Assembly (NCBI RefSeq): GCF_000717595.1
Contig: NZ_JNZO01000054.1
Span: 1-21,037 of the forward strand
Direction of reading: 5' to 3'
DNA: 21,037 nt
DNA from: Streptomyces flavochromogenes
GTDB lineage: Bacteria; Actinomycetota; Actinomycetes; Streptomycetales; Streptomycetaceae
The first letter of the stretch is position 1. Every line of letters begins with the position of its first letter. This document shows positions 1 through 7,326 of this stretch, piece by piece. The notes below the pieces were generated by a model. The model worked only from the letters and a program-made list of their open reading frames with translations. It did no database searches and was not told the DNA's origin. Made by a program: the position numbers and the translations under genes.

Positions 1-75
1 ACGTCGCCATCGAACGATCCTCTTCCGTCGGCTGCGGTCCTGACCCTATCGAGCCGGTCTCAGGTCAAGACACGG

Positions 76-98
76 CCGCACTTGCGGGACAGCCCTTA
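76..98. repeat. Right inverted repeat of an IS lying mostly upstream of the window
   Basis: Positions 81-98 nearly match the right end of the element at 4826-6346: 20 of 21 bases agree between 81-101 and 6331-6351. The tip is followed by TA (97-98), the same tip-plus-TA arrangement as the other IS5-type elements here. No left end or transposase of this copy is in the window, so it is the edge of an element extending leftward or a solo remnant. Positions 1-75 hold no recognisable gene. Confidence 0.65.
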
Positions 99-152
99 GG
101 CACTGTCCGGCGGATCATGTGACTGTCGGATCAGAGGCTCGTTGTTCCTGGC

Positions 153-799
153 ATGGGGCGGGGTGATCTGACGCACGCCGAGTGGGTCCAGTTGGAACCG
201 CACTTGCCGGCGTTTGGGCAGCGTGGCGGCCGGTGGAACGATCACCGCAGGGTGATCAACGGGATTCTGTTCCGGGTGCGCACGGGCATCGACGCCCCGG
301 CACCACCGCCCTGACGAAGGACTCGGACGGTCCCGGGGCGGTCTGACCAGCAAAATCCACCTCGCAGGTGAAGGCGGATGCCGGCCCTTGGCGTTCCTGG
401 TCACGCCCGGCCAGTGGGGCGACGCACCGCAGATGATCGAGGTCCTCGAACGCGTCCGCGTTCCCCGCCCGCAAGGCGGACGGCCGCGCACCCGGCCGGA
501 CCACCTCGGCGGCGACAAGGCATACAGCTCACGTCGCAACCGGCTACCTGCGAAGACGGCAGATCAAGCACACCATCCCCGAGCCGAAGGACCAGCGGGC
601 CAACCGCAAACGGCGCGGCAGCAACGGCGGCCGCCCCACCGGCTTCGACAGCGAGATCTACAAGCGCCGCAACGAGGTCGAGCGGACGATCAACCGGCTC
701 AAGAACTCCCGGGCCGTCGCCACCCGCTACGACAAGAGGGCCTACATCTTCCATGGCACCGTCGCGGCCGCGGCGATTCGGCTCTGGCTCAGGCCCTGA
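153..799 (+). pseudogene. IS5-family transposase, internally deleted and frameshifted
   Basis: Once a DDE transposase of the IS5 family. The reading frame starts at ATG 153 with a typical IS5 N-terminus (LTHAEWVQLEPHLP), then breaks near 291, where an internal segment that should carry the first catalytic Asp is missing. It resumes near 330 with RGGLTSKIHLAGEGG, continues through LGGDKAYSSRRNR, and shifts frame near 544, apparently by a 2-base deletion. It ends with the C-terminal signature RRNEVERTINRLKNSRAVA, which holds the catalytic Glu, and stops at TGA 797-799. It cannot make an active enzyme. I recognised the parts by memory of the family, not by a search. Confidence 0.85.
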
Positions 800-846
800 C
801 CATCAAGGTCAGGCAACAACGCAGGCGCCATCGCACCACGTGCGGT

Positions 847-1056
847 TCAGAGTCCGGCGGCCATAAGGATCCCCGCCCCCACGAAGGCGAAGACGCCTCC
901 GATCACTCTGCACGTGGTGACGCTGCCGGGCCATGATCGGTAGGCGTAGGACATCGCCTGGAACCGGTCGGCCACCCCTCGGACGTTAGCGGCCAGGAGC
1001 CCCCCGCCCACGAGAGCGACGCCTCCCCACATCAGCTCGAACGCGTGACTATTCAC
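847..1056 (-). CDS. Small two-helix membrane protein inside an IS
   Basis: A 69-residue hydrophobic protein. One membrane segment is near residues 8-24 (LMWGGVALVGGGLLAANV). A short loop with YAYRSWPGS follows, and a second segment is at about 49-68 (RVIGGVFAFVGAGILMAAG). The pattern recalls small actinomycete membrane proteins of the DUF6199 type, but I cannot assign a family with confidence. It starts at GTG 1056 with no clear Shine-Dalgarno. A TATCCT box ends about six bases upstream, so the transcript may be leaderless. An in-frame ATG eight codons in is an alternative start. It runs opposite to the transposase and lies between the transposase stop and the right inverted repeat, so it travels with the element if that still moves. 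Confidence 0.55.
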   Translation of the reverse strand: MNSHAFELMWGGVALVGGGLLAANVRGVADRFQAMSYAYRSWPGSVTTCRVIGGVFAFVGAGILMAAGL

Positions 1057-1262
1057 GACGCGAGGATAGCCAACCTGCCTCGTCGGCAGGAGGTCTCACA
1101 CTGATCCGCCGGAGAGTGCCTAGGCCGTATGGGGCATCAATCTTGCCCGTGACAGAAAGATGGGGCGATCTGCCGACGATGTCGGGCGGGTTCGCTGGGT
1201 ATGCGGCATCCGGAAGCCGACCGGCAGCCCAGGACAACCGATACGAATATCTGGGGAACGAC

Positions 1263-1388
1263 ATGTCGCACATGCAGCTCCTGGCCAAAGGAGCGGGCCA
1301 CGGGACTCCGCCCTTCTGGATCATCGCCATCGTCCTGATCGTGATCGTCGCAGGCGCGTTCGTGGTGACAAAGGCACGCAAGAGATAA
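1263..1388 (+). CDS. Single-pass membrane micropeptide (41 aa)
   Basis: A 41-residue protein with a short polar N-terminus (MSHMQLLAKGAGHG), one strongly hydrophobic helix at about residues 17-36 (FWIIAIVLIVIVAGAFVVT) and a basic tail (KARKR). The positive-inside rule predicts the tail in the cytosol. I chose ATG 1263 because GGGGAACG lies just upstream. The frame is open back to 1116, but that stretch is unlike a protein and begins inside the IS end. No function is known. It is followed by a hairpin and faces the broken VOC gene. Confidence 0.55.
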   Translation: MSHMQLLAKGAGHGTPPFWIIAIVLIVIVAGAFVVTKARKR

Positions 1389-1432
1389 GCGCAGGCAGGG
1401 GCAAGGTACGTCGCCTGGCCCGGCTGCTCTTC

Positions 1433-1484
1433 GGCCTGGGCGGGGTTCACCCCCGAGAGGGGCGGGGCCCCCGGCAACCAGGCC
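1433..1484. terminator. GC-rich hairpin between convergent genes
   Basis: GGCCTGG (1433-1439) pairs with CCAGGCC (1478-1484), and the interior is rich in G and C runs that can pair further. It lies between the 41-aa gene (+) and the VOC remnant (-), where a bidirectional terminator would be expected. There is no U tract, which is usual in Streptomyces. Confidence 0.4.
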
Positions 1485-1535
1485 CACGAGTTGGTCACCA
1501 CCATTTCGCTCGTACAACGCGACGGACAGGCACAC

Positions 1536-2198
1536 CTACGCGTTGCCGTTCGGTGAGGGACTCACCTGGTCGAGGGTGAACAGCCCACCGTCGGGGTCTT
1601 GGAGGGTCACCTGTCCCCCGCCTCCCCATTCCGGGCCCGTGGCGGTAGTGCCACCGTTCTCCAGCGCCAGCGCGGTCGCCCGGTCCAGATCGGGAACCTT
1701 GAAGTGGACCAGCCAGCGGGGCCTCAGCTGCGGTCGCGGCGTGGCTTCCTCGACCGGCCCGCTGTTCAGCTTCGCCACGGGTCGCCTTCGGCGACGCAAC
1801 ACGACCTGATCCTCCTCGTAGGAGGTGTCGCTATATCTATCGCCGTCGCCCTGCCCCCATTCCAGGACCGCGCCGTAGAAGAGCGCCGCGTCGAACGCGT
1901 CAGCCGTGCGAAGCTCCAGCCAGGCGGGCGACCTTTCACCTCCGATACTCCATTCGGCGAGAACGCCTCCCTCCCAGACGCCGAAGACGGCGCCTTCGCG
2001 GTCAGCCACCAACGCGGCCCGGCCTCTGGGCGGATAGCACACCGGACCCACGCCCACAGTGCCCTCGACCTCCGCAACCAAGAATGCCCTCCCGAAACTC
2101 CCCTGTTGGAAGGTTCACCCCCGTACGGCTTCGTAGAAACGCTCCGCGGCTTCACGGTTACGGGCTGTCAGACTCAGCCACAAGGCGCGCCAATCATG
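1536..2198 (-). pseudogene. VOC (glyoxalase/bleomycin-resistance fold) protein, broken
   Basis: Remnant of a two-domain vicinal-oxygen-chelate protein, a family that uses metal-assisted chemistry or binds small molecules in the cytosol. The N-terminal part reads WRALWLSLTARNREAAERFY, the usual first strand and helix. Where the family has a Gly-Trp, the frame has TGA (2115-2117 on the minus strand), most simply a TGG-to-TGA change. The same frame then continues to the end (AALVADREGAVFGVWEG, SPAWLELRT, RPRWLVHFKVPDLDRA, DPDGGLFTLDQ). About 45 residues of domain 1 appear to be missing between FLVAEVEG and TVGVGP. No good start codon precedes the homologous part. The second domain alone (1536-2081) is open and could be expressed from an internal start, but I think the gene is dead. 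Confidence 0.75.
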
Positions 2199-2707
2199 TC
2201 GGCTGCCACCAGAACCGCAAGATGCTCCCTCCGGAGGCCGCCTCGGCCGCGGCGGCCGAGGATTGTTGCACCGGGCAGCTGCCCGCTTCGGCGCTCTCCA
2301 TGCCGCAGGCGGATGCACGCGCTGCAGCTGCGGAGCCGATGCTCGGGCCGCAGGGAGCCGTGGCCGACCATGGCGTCCATCCAGACCTCGGACAGCGCCT
2401 CTCGCCCTCCTCAGTCGCTATCAGCCGACGTCCGGGCCAGCCTCGTCGGAAACGCCCGGGAGCAACGCTCAAGGTGGGGTAGGCGCGGGCGCCCCTTGGA
2501 GCGTGGCGTTCTGCCGAGAGGAAGCAACCCTCCAGCCCCCTTCCGGTGCAACGCTCGCCGAGGCACGCGGCATGGGGTTGCCCTATGGCGCTGTACGGGC
2601 TGTCATGGTGATCGGGGTCGGGCCGCTCCGTATCTCGCACGGCGGATCCACCCACCGTCCACAGGGAAGGAACCGGCCACCCCACAAGCAGGAGCAGCGC
2701 GTGGTGC
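2199..2707. other. Region without a recognisable gene
   Basis: Several long open frames cross this stretch on both strands, but all have biased, low-complexity Arg/Ala/Pro/Ser translations typical of GC-rich shadows, and none resembles a family I know. A perfect inverted repeat (9-bp arms, 3-base loop) lies at 2241-2261, upstream of the VOC remnant. The block may be scrambled or deleted regulatory DNA from the lost 5' part of that gene. Confidence 0.5.
2241..2261. repeat. Perfect short hairpin
   Basis: CCTCGGCCG and CGGCCGAGG flank a 3-base CGG loop. It lies about 40 bp upstream of the first recognisable VOC codons. It could be a terminator or a scar of rearrangement; nothing decides between these. 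Confidence 0.5.
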
Positions 2708-3526
2708 TCAGGAACAGTCGAAGCGATCCCGCACTGGGCGGCCCGGGCAGCGCCGGCACTCGAAGAGGTAGTCACCGCCCGCGTCACCGAGCATGAGACC
2801 GGTGTCCTCGTACCGAACGCCCTGGTCCTCCACAGGAGTCCACGTCAGCTGGGACATGGCGTCCGCCTCCCAGCTCTCCACCGTCAGCAGGTGCTCCATC
2901 CGCTCCCCGCACCCGGCGCAGTCCGGCCACTGCGGATCCTGGCACCAGCCGGGGTAACCACCCAGCTTGGTCCCGGACGCGGTGGCCAGATGGCGCTCGT
3001 AGTCCCGGCCCGTCGCCGCCTCCACCTGCTCGAACCGCGGCTCCAGCAGATCCCACAACTCATCGGGCAGATCCCAGCTCGGGTACTCCTCGACCAGTTC
3101 CGGGTGGACGACGCACGGCCGCGGGACCCTTCCGGACGGGACCTCGCCGTCGACCACCGGCGCCTCGCCTACGGCACCGACGGCCGCCGCGTCGCGCCAG
3201 CGCACCTCGGGGAGCACCCAGCAGCCGTCGTGACGTCGCGGGCACCACACCACCTGCAGCAGATCGCAACCGGCCGGAAAGGGTACGAGCCCGAGGGCGT
3301 CGGCAGCGTGGACCTGGACGACGGGCACCATCGGAGACCGGTGGTGCACCGGACACACGGGCCACTCCTCCTCGGCCGGCCACAGCAGCGGACCACCCAC
3401 CGAACTGTCCCAGAACGTCGGAGCACCAGCCCGCGGATGAAGCCGCACCGTCCGCCTGCGAAGAGGGGCGACCTCGGGAAACAGCCGCTCCACGTCCAAC
3501 GGGCGGGGAGGGGTACGACGGGCCAT
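2708..3526 (-). CDS. DUF1963/YwqG-like protein
   Basis: A 272-residue soluble protein with no signal peptide or membrane segment. The middle and C-terminal parts carry the pattern of the YwqG/DUF1963 family: WPVCPVHHRSPMVPVVQVHA near residues 52-71, FPAGCDLLQVVW near 80-91, KLGGYPGWCQDPQWPDCAGC near 194-213, and GDAGGDYLFECRRC near 250-263. The CxxC pairs CAGC and CRRC could bind one zinc. The family's function is not established, and members occur beside toxin and immunity genes. I chose ATG 3526 because the frame upstream of it (to 3940) is Arg/Ser-rich shadow and the MARRTPPRPLD start looks native. The Shine-Dalgarno is weak. It is transcribed away from the tandem DUF427 gene. Confidence 0.8.
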   Translation of the reverse strand: MARRTPPRPLDVERLFPEVAPLRRRTVRLHPRAGAPTFWDSSVGGPLLWPAEEEWPVCPVHHRSPMVPVVQVHAADALGLVPFPAGCDLLQVVWCPRRHDGCWVLPEVRWRDAAAVGAVGEAPVVDGEVPSGRVPRPCVVHPELVEEYPSWDLPDELWDLLEPRFEQVEAATGRDYERHLATASGTKLGGYPGWCQDPQWPDCAGCGERMEHLLTVESWEADAMSQLTWTPVEDQGVRYEDTGLMLGDAGGDYLFECRRCPGRPVRDRFDCS

Positions 3527-3821
3527 GGGGCTCAGGCTACGTGCCAGTCCGCCGCATCTGCTGCTCACAGAGTGGCCACACCTGGCTAGTCGATCTGGGG
3601 CCCGACGGCGGCTCCGATCCAATGAGATCCGATGGCGGATGACGACACGGTTAGATGACACCCAAGGCCCGAGGGACGCTTTCGAAGCGCCGGCAGGAGC
3701 GACGGCGGGCCGTTTGCCATCGGCCGGGATCCGGAGCAGCGTGGACCACACCGACTGCCACCCGTACCGCGACACAGGTCCAGACAACCGGAGGCAGGAA
3801 CCTGAGCGAGAGGAGAGACCA

Positions 3822-4640
3822 ATGACCGCACCGAATGCCGACCCGGAAGCCGTGCCCGTCGTACGCCGCCAGGACGAGTCCGACAGCGTCTTCTGGGAGC
3901 CGGCGGAGCGCTGGGTGCGTGCGACGGCAGGGGAGCTCACGATCGTGGACAGCCGTAGACCGGTCCTCGTGTGGGAGCCCGGTCGCCCCGTACCCCTCTA
4001 CGCGTTCCCGACCGACGACGTCCGGACGGACCTGCTGCGGAGGACGGAGCGGCCCGCCGACCGGCGGCGTCACGCGGGAGCGACGGTCTTCTACGATCTC
4101 ATGCTCCCTGACCGGACCATCAGGGCGGCGGCCTGGACCTACCCCGGAGAGGAGCTGGCCGGCCGCATCAGCTTCGAATGGTTCGGGCGCGAGGTTCTCG
4201 ACCACTGGTACGAGGAGGACGAAGAGATTTTCGTGCACCCGCGTGACCCTCACAAGCGGGTGGACGCCCTGCCCAGCAGTCGACACGTCCAGGTCGAGAT
4301 CGAGGGCACGATCGTCGCGGACACGCACACGCCGGTTCTGCTCTTCGAGACGGGCCTGCCGGTGCGCTTCTACTTCCCGCGGGAGGACGTCCGCCTCGAC
4401 CTCTTCACCCGTACCGACGGGCGTACCCGCTGTCCGTACAAGGGTGTGGCGAGCGAGTACTGGTCCTGGGCCGGCGACGCCGACGCGCGGCCCGACATCG
4501 CCTGGAGCTACCCCGACCCCCTGCCCTCCGTAGGAATCATCAAAGACCGGGTGGCCTTCTACGACGAGTCCGTCGATGTCGTCGTCGACGGAGTACGGCG
4601 GGAACGACCGGTCACGTTTTTCAGTCGCCCGTCACGATAG
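3822..4640 (+). CDS. Tandem DUF427 domain protein
   Basis: A 272-residue cytosolic protein with two copies of DUF427, a small beta-barrel domain of unknown function common in actinobacteria. Domain 1 spans about residues 30-145 (VRATAGELTIVDSRRPVLVWE, VPLYAFPTDDVR, RAAAWTYP). Domain 2 spans about 148-260 (VQVEIEGTIVADTHTPVLLFE, VRFYFPREDVR, CPYKGVASEYWSW, IAWSYPDPLPSVGIIKDRVAFYDE). The signature CPYKG...YW is kept only in domain 2; domain 1 has RRHAGATVFYDL at that place, so domain 1 has diverged. ATG 3822 has a good ribosome site (AGGAGAG), so the 99-residue upstream open frame is not needed. It is monocistronic and followed by a 10-bp hairpin. Confidence 0.9.
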   Translation: MTAPNADPEAVPVVRRQDESDSVFWEPAERWVRATAGELTIVDSRRPVLVWEPGRPVPLYAFPTDDVRTDLLRRTERPADRRRHAGATVFYDLMLPDRTIRAAAWTYPGEELAGRISFEWFGREVLDHWYEEDEEIFVHPRDPHKRVDALPSSRHVQVEIEGTIVADTHTPVLLFETGLPVRFYFPREDVRLDLFTRTDGRTRCPYKGVASEYWSWAGDADARPDIAWSYPDPLPSVGIIKDRVAFYDESVDVVVDGVRRERPVTFFSRPSR

Positions 4641-4662
4641 ATCCCCACAGGGCCTCCCCGCC

Positions 4663-4699
4663 GGATGGCGAGAGTCATCGGAGACCCGGCTCGCCATCC
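4663..4699 (+). terminator. Hairpin terminator after the DUF427 gene
   Basis: GGATGGCGAG (4663-4672) pairs perfectly with CTCGCCATCC (4690-4699) around a 17-base loop, starting 23 bp after the stop codon. There is no U tract. Confidence 0.65.
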
Positions 4700-4856
4700 C
4701 CGAGGAAGGGGCGGCCGTTCCGGGCGATTCCCGACCCGCGCCACCGACGACGTGCACGCATGTCACCCCTCGGGGCGCCGATTGTCCGGGAAGTCAGCTG
4801 TACAGCCGAGTGGGATCGCCCCCTAAGGGTTGTCCCGTAAGCGATCTTGCTCTGCG

Positions 4857-5639
4857 ATGATCTCGACCGTGTCAGGCGTGATCACGGCGTCCGAGCCGTC
4901 ATGGATAGCTCCGTTCACCGGTCTGAGTCCCCGCGTCTTCGGCAGGTTGGTGACCGCGCTGCGTCGCGAGGGTGTCGAATCCCAGGGTCGGGGCCGGCCG
5001 TGGAAGCTGTCGTTGGAGGACCGGGTGCTGCTGGTCACCGTGTATTGGCGGACGAACTTGACGATGCGGCAACTGGCCCTGCTGTTCGGAGTGTCGAAGT
5101 CGACGGTGGACCGGGTGGTCGACGACCTCGGCCCGAGGTTTGCGCTGCGCCCTCGTCGGCGGTTCGCCAAGGACGCGGTGCTGATCGTGGACGGCACCTT
5201 GGTACCCACCCGGGACCACAGCGTGGCCGAGCGGTCAAAGAACTATCGCTATTCCACCAACCATCAGGTGGTCATCGACGCCGACACCCGCCTGGTCGCG
5301 GTGGTCGGTCGGCCATTGCCCGTCAACCGCAACGATTGCAAGGCGTGGGCACTGTCCGGAGCCGAGGAAGCCGTCGGCCGCACCACCGTGATCGCCGATG
5401 GGGGCTATCGGGGCACCGGCCTGGTCATCCCGCACCGCCGCGGGCGCGGGCAGAGCGAACTGCCGGCCTGGAGGGAAGACCACAACGCTTCTCACCGCCA
5501 CGTTCGCGCCCGTGTCGAGCACGCCTTCGCCCGTATGAAGACCTGGAAGATCCTCCGCGACTGTCGCCTGAAAGGCGACGGCGTCCACCACGCCATGCTC
5601 GGCATCGCCCGCCTTCACAACCTTGCCCTGACCGGATAG
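4857..5639 (+). CDS. IS5-family DDE transposase, apparently intact
   Basis: A 260-residue transposase of the HARBI1-like (DDE_Tnp_4) branch of IS5. A helix-turn-helix is near residues 78-100 (MRQLALLFGVSKSTVDRVVDDL). The catalytic residues are visible: Asp in LIVDGTLVPT (about residue 117), Asp in VIADGGYRG (about 181), and Glu in HVRARVEHAFARMKTWK (about 222). I chose ATG 4857; the frame is open from 4830, inside the left repeat. It cuts and pastes its own element at CTAG-type targets. The repeats, target duplication and catalytic triad are all present, so it may still be active and may mobilise the gene downstream. Confidence 0.9.
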   Translation: MISTVSGVITASEPSWIAPFTGLSPRVFGRLVTALRREGVESQGRGRPWKLSLEDRVLLVTVYWRTNLTMRQLALLFGVSKSTVDRVVDDLGPRFALRPRRRFAKDAVLIVDGTLVPTRDHSVAERSKNYRYSTNHQVVIDADTRLVAVVGRPLPVNRNDCKAWALSGAEEAVGRTTVIADGGYRGTGLVIPHRRGRGQSELPAWREDHNASHRHVRARVEHAFARMKTWKILRDCRLKGDGVHHAMLGIARLHNLALTG

Positions 5640-5728
5640 CGGATCTATGCCTACAGGACCGCGTCTGCGACCGCGTTTGGCATCTCAGTGCGCAGTGCTG
5701 GCGTGGTGGGAAATCTGGTTGACCCGAT

Positions 5729-6265
5729 GTGGATGATGAAGGCGTGATCTCCAAGGAGCGTGCCGTCGAACGGGTGGAGTCGTTGCTGGCCACGATGCGG
5801 CTGGCACACGAGCTGGTCGTCCACGAGGTGAAGGAGCACGCGTTGGGCTGGCTCGTCTTCTGGAACTCGGCGGAGTACGCCCGCACCCGCGATCTGCGCG
5901 ATCTCCTCGTCGGCGGCGGCCCCTACCTGGTGGACCAGTACGACGGGAGCGTCCACCACATCCCTGTCACCACGTGGGTGGGCGAGGACTGGGAGGAGCT
6001 CTACCTCCGGCAGATCAAGGGGGTACGGGCGCCCGACCCCCTGGCCGCTTCCGTGCTCGCGCTGATGAACTCCGCCGGGACGGTGGCCGCGATGCATCAC
6101 CTCCGCAAGGAGGCTCCGCGGTTGAGCCTGCGGGAGGCGAGGACCTACGTCATGGCCGTCCGAAACGGAGCCGAGCCGCCACACGAGCTGGCGGACCTCA
6201 CCAGGGAAGAAGAGGTCTGCCCACCTCTGGCGATCGAAACAGTGGCCGGCCCGGACCGCCTGTAG
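5729..6265 (+). CDS. YrhB/Imm35-like protein with an L7/L12-type C-terminal module
   Basis: A 178-residue cytosolic protein. Residues 6-90 look like the YrhB/Imm35 family of putative immunity proteins: an N-terminal helix (ERAVERVESLL), then EHALGWLVFWNSAEYARTRD, then GGGPYLVDQYDGSVHHIP. Residues 107-144 (VLALMNSAGTVAAMHHLRKE, LSLREARTYVMAV) resemble the C-terminal domain of ribosomal protein L7/L12, which in other actinobacterial proteins is a free-standing interaction module. The GTG at 5729 has no good ribosome site; GTG 5744, preceded by GATGAAGG, is an alternative that fits the family start better. No toxin gene lies nearby. It follows the transposase by 89 bp on the same strand, inside the element's repeats. 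Family assignment is by eye. Confidence 0.75.
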   Translation: MDDEGVISKERAVERVESLLATMRLAHELVVHEVKEHALGWLVFWNSAEYARTRDLRDLLVGGGPYLVDQYDGSVHHIPVTTWVGEDWEELYLRQIKGVRAPDPLAASVLALMNSAGTVAAMHHLRKEAPRLSLREARTYVMAVRNGAEPPHELADLTREEEVCPPLAIETVAGPDRL

Positions 6266-6325
6266 TCCCCTTGTGAGGGCGAGGCCCAGATCGTGTGGCT
6301 ACGGCAGACCTCAAACGCGGCCTGA

Positions 6326-6346
6326 GATCACTTGCAGGACAGCCCT
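6326..6346. repeat. Right inverted repeat of the cargo-bearing IS5-type element
   Basis: Partner of 4826-4846, followed by TA and G. It also forms a direct repeat with 81-101 at the window start, 6.25 kb away, which could support recombination that deletes the interval. Confidence 0.75.
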
Positions 6347-6451
6347 TAGGCGAGCAGGTCAGAGTAGTCAGACCACTCCTGAGTGGGAGTACCGCCCGAT
6401 CACTGGATGGACCCCCATTGCAGCAGCTCTCTGTTCGACGCCACGTCACGG

Positions 6452-7321
6452 AGCCTTTTCCAACCTCACGCTGACGCGTGGTGAAGGACGAGGGCGGCTT
6501 GGACGATCGCTGTGATGCGGTTGGTGCTGCAGCGGAGTTTCCGTAGGAGACGCCAGGTCTTCAGGGCGGCCATGGCCTGCTCGCCGAGGCAGCGGATCTT
6601 GGCATGTGTGCTGTTGTGGCGGCGCTGCCACCGCTTGTGGCGACGGCCGCGGAAGGGAACCCGGATGGAGCCGCCGGCACCTTGGTATGCCTTGTCGGCC
6701 CAGTACTTGAGGTCGGCGTTCGGTGAGTGCGTCGATGATGCCGTGAGTGCGGGCGGCGGTCAGGTCGTGGGTGGAGCCGGGCAGTGCGGGCGAGGCCCAC
6801 AGCAGGCGGCCGAACGGGTTGGTGAGGACTTGGACGTTCATGCCGTGGCGCGTGTGTTTGCCCGAGTGGTACGGGGTGTCGGCGGCGATGCGGTCGATCG
6901 GCAGCAGGATGCCGTCCAGGATCACGAACGCCTTGGCCCGCGCCACGCGCATCGCCTCGGCCAGGGTCGGCGCGAGGACCGCCAGTACGTCGACGGCTTC
7001 GCGTATGTAGCGGTATCCGGTCGCGATGCCGATACCGAATCCGGCGGCAAGCTGGGCGTAGGTGTCACCGCACCGCAGATAGGCCAGGGCGAGGAGAGCC
7101 TGACGGCCGGCGGTCAGACGCCGCCACCGGGTCCCGATCTCCCCTCGCCGGGCAGCGAGCCGTCCTGTCAGGTAACGCAAGGTGCGACTGGACAGGTCGA
7201 TCGACGACGGGTAGACGAGCACACGAAGCTCCCGGCGGACGGTGAACCCGTCTACCAGGAGCTTTTGTCGTTCTGTAGAGCCGTCCCACGCGGAGCCAGC
7301 ATCGCCAGGTCAGAAAGGGCT
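6452..7321 (-). mobile_element. IS5-family element, frameshifted
   Basis: Fifteen-base ends at 6452-6466 and 7307-7321 match as inverted repeats at 12 of 15 positions. TA follows the right tip (7322-7323), but the left flank is GG, so the duplication is not visible there. The 870 bp contain one reverse-strand transposase that fills the element. Its right end lies within 5 bp of the next IS. The boundaries are approximate. Confidence 0.6.
6466..7222 (-). pseudogene. IS5-family transposase, single frameshift
   Basis: A DDE transposase starting at GTG 7222 with GGGAG upstream. The first part (to about 6720) is intact: helix-turn-helix region GDTYAQLAAGFGIGIATGYR, first catalytic region FVILDGILLPIDRI, and a conserved block with PGSTHDLTAARTHGIIDAL. 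Near 6715-6725 the frame moves by +1, and the rest continues in the other frame: LKYWADKAYQGAGG (second Asp), then GEQAMAALKTWRLLRKLRC near the end, stopping at TGA 6468-6466. The shift is +1 and no slippery heptamer is visible, so I read it as a mutation rather than programmed frameshifting. Confidence 0.8.
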
Positions 7322-7326
7322 TACTA

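Larger units (their letters stand above)
99..1120 (+). mobile_element. IS5-family element, decayed, with an extra gene inside its repeats
   Basis: The left end GGCACTGTCCGGCGGATCA (99-117) matches the reverse complement of 1102-1120 at 18 of 19 positions. TA lies just outside both ends (97-98 and 1121-1122), as expected for the TA-duplicating IS5 subgroups. The element contains a broken transposase (153-799) and about 300 bp between the transposase stop and the right repeat, where a reverse-strand membrane-protein ORF sits. An IS of this type normally ends soon after the transposase stop, so the extra segment is unusual. Confidence 0.75.
4826..6346 (+). mobile_element. IS5-family element with an extra immunity-like gene
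   Basis: The left tip AGGGTTGTCCCGTAAGCGATC (4826-4846) and the reverse complement of 6326-6346 match at 17 of 21 positions. TA lies immediately outside each tip (4824-4825, 6347-6348), preceded by C on the left and followed by G on the right, so the original target reads C-TA-G. The 1521 bp between them hold an intact transposase and a second gene. A simple IS of this type is usually 0.85-1.1 kb, so the distal 700 bp are extra. Two separate copies could in principle supply the two ends, since each would also sit in CTAG. Confidence 0.7.

Noticed and set aside
2115..2117. TGA read as Trp or selenocysteine in the VOC gene
   Set aside because: No other in-frame TGA use is seen, a block of the domain is also deleted, and no start codon is evident.
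1599..2771. 390-residue plus-strand open frame
   Set aside because: It runs antisense to the VOC remnant and translates to low-complexity Arg/Pro/Ser sequence; a GC-rich shadow.
3527..3940. N-terminal extension of the DUF1963-like protein
   Set aside because: Ser/Arg-rich, overlaps the start of the divergent DUF427 gene, and MARRTPPRPLD at 3526 is a natural start.
6700..6730. Programmed frameshift in the IS5-type transposase
   Set aside because: The shift is +1 and there is no A6-type or other slippery heptamer; a simple indel explains it.
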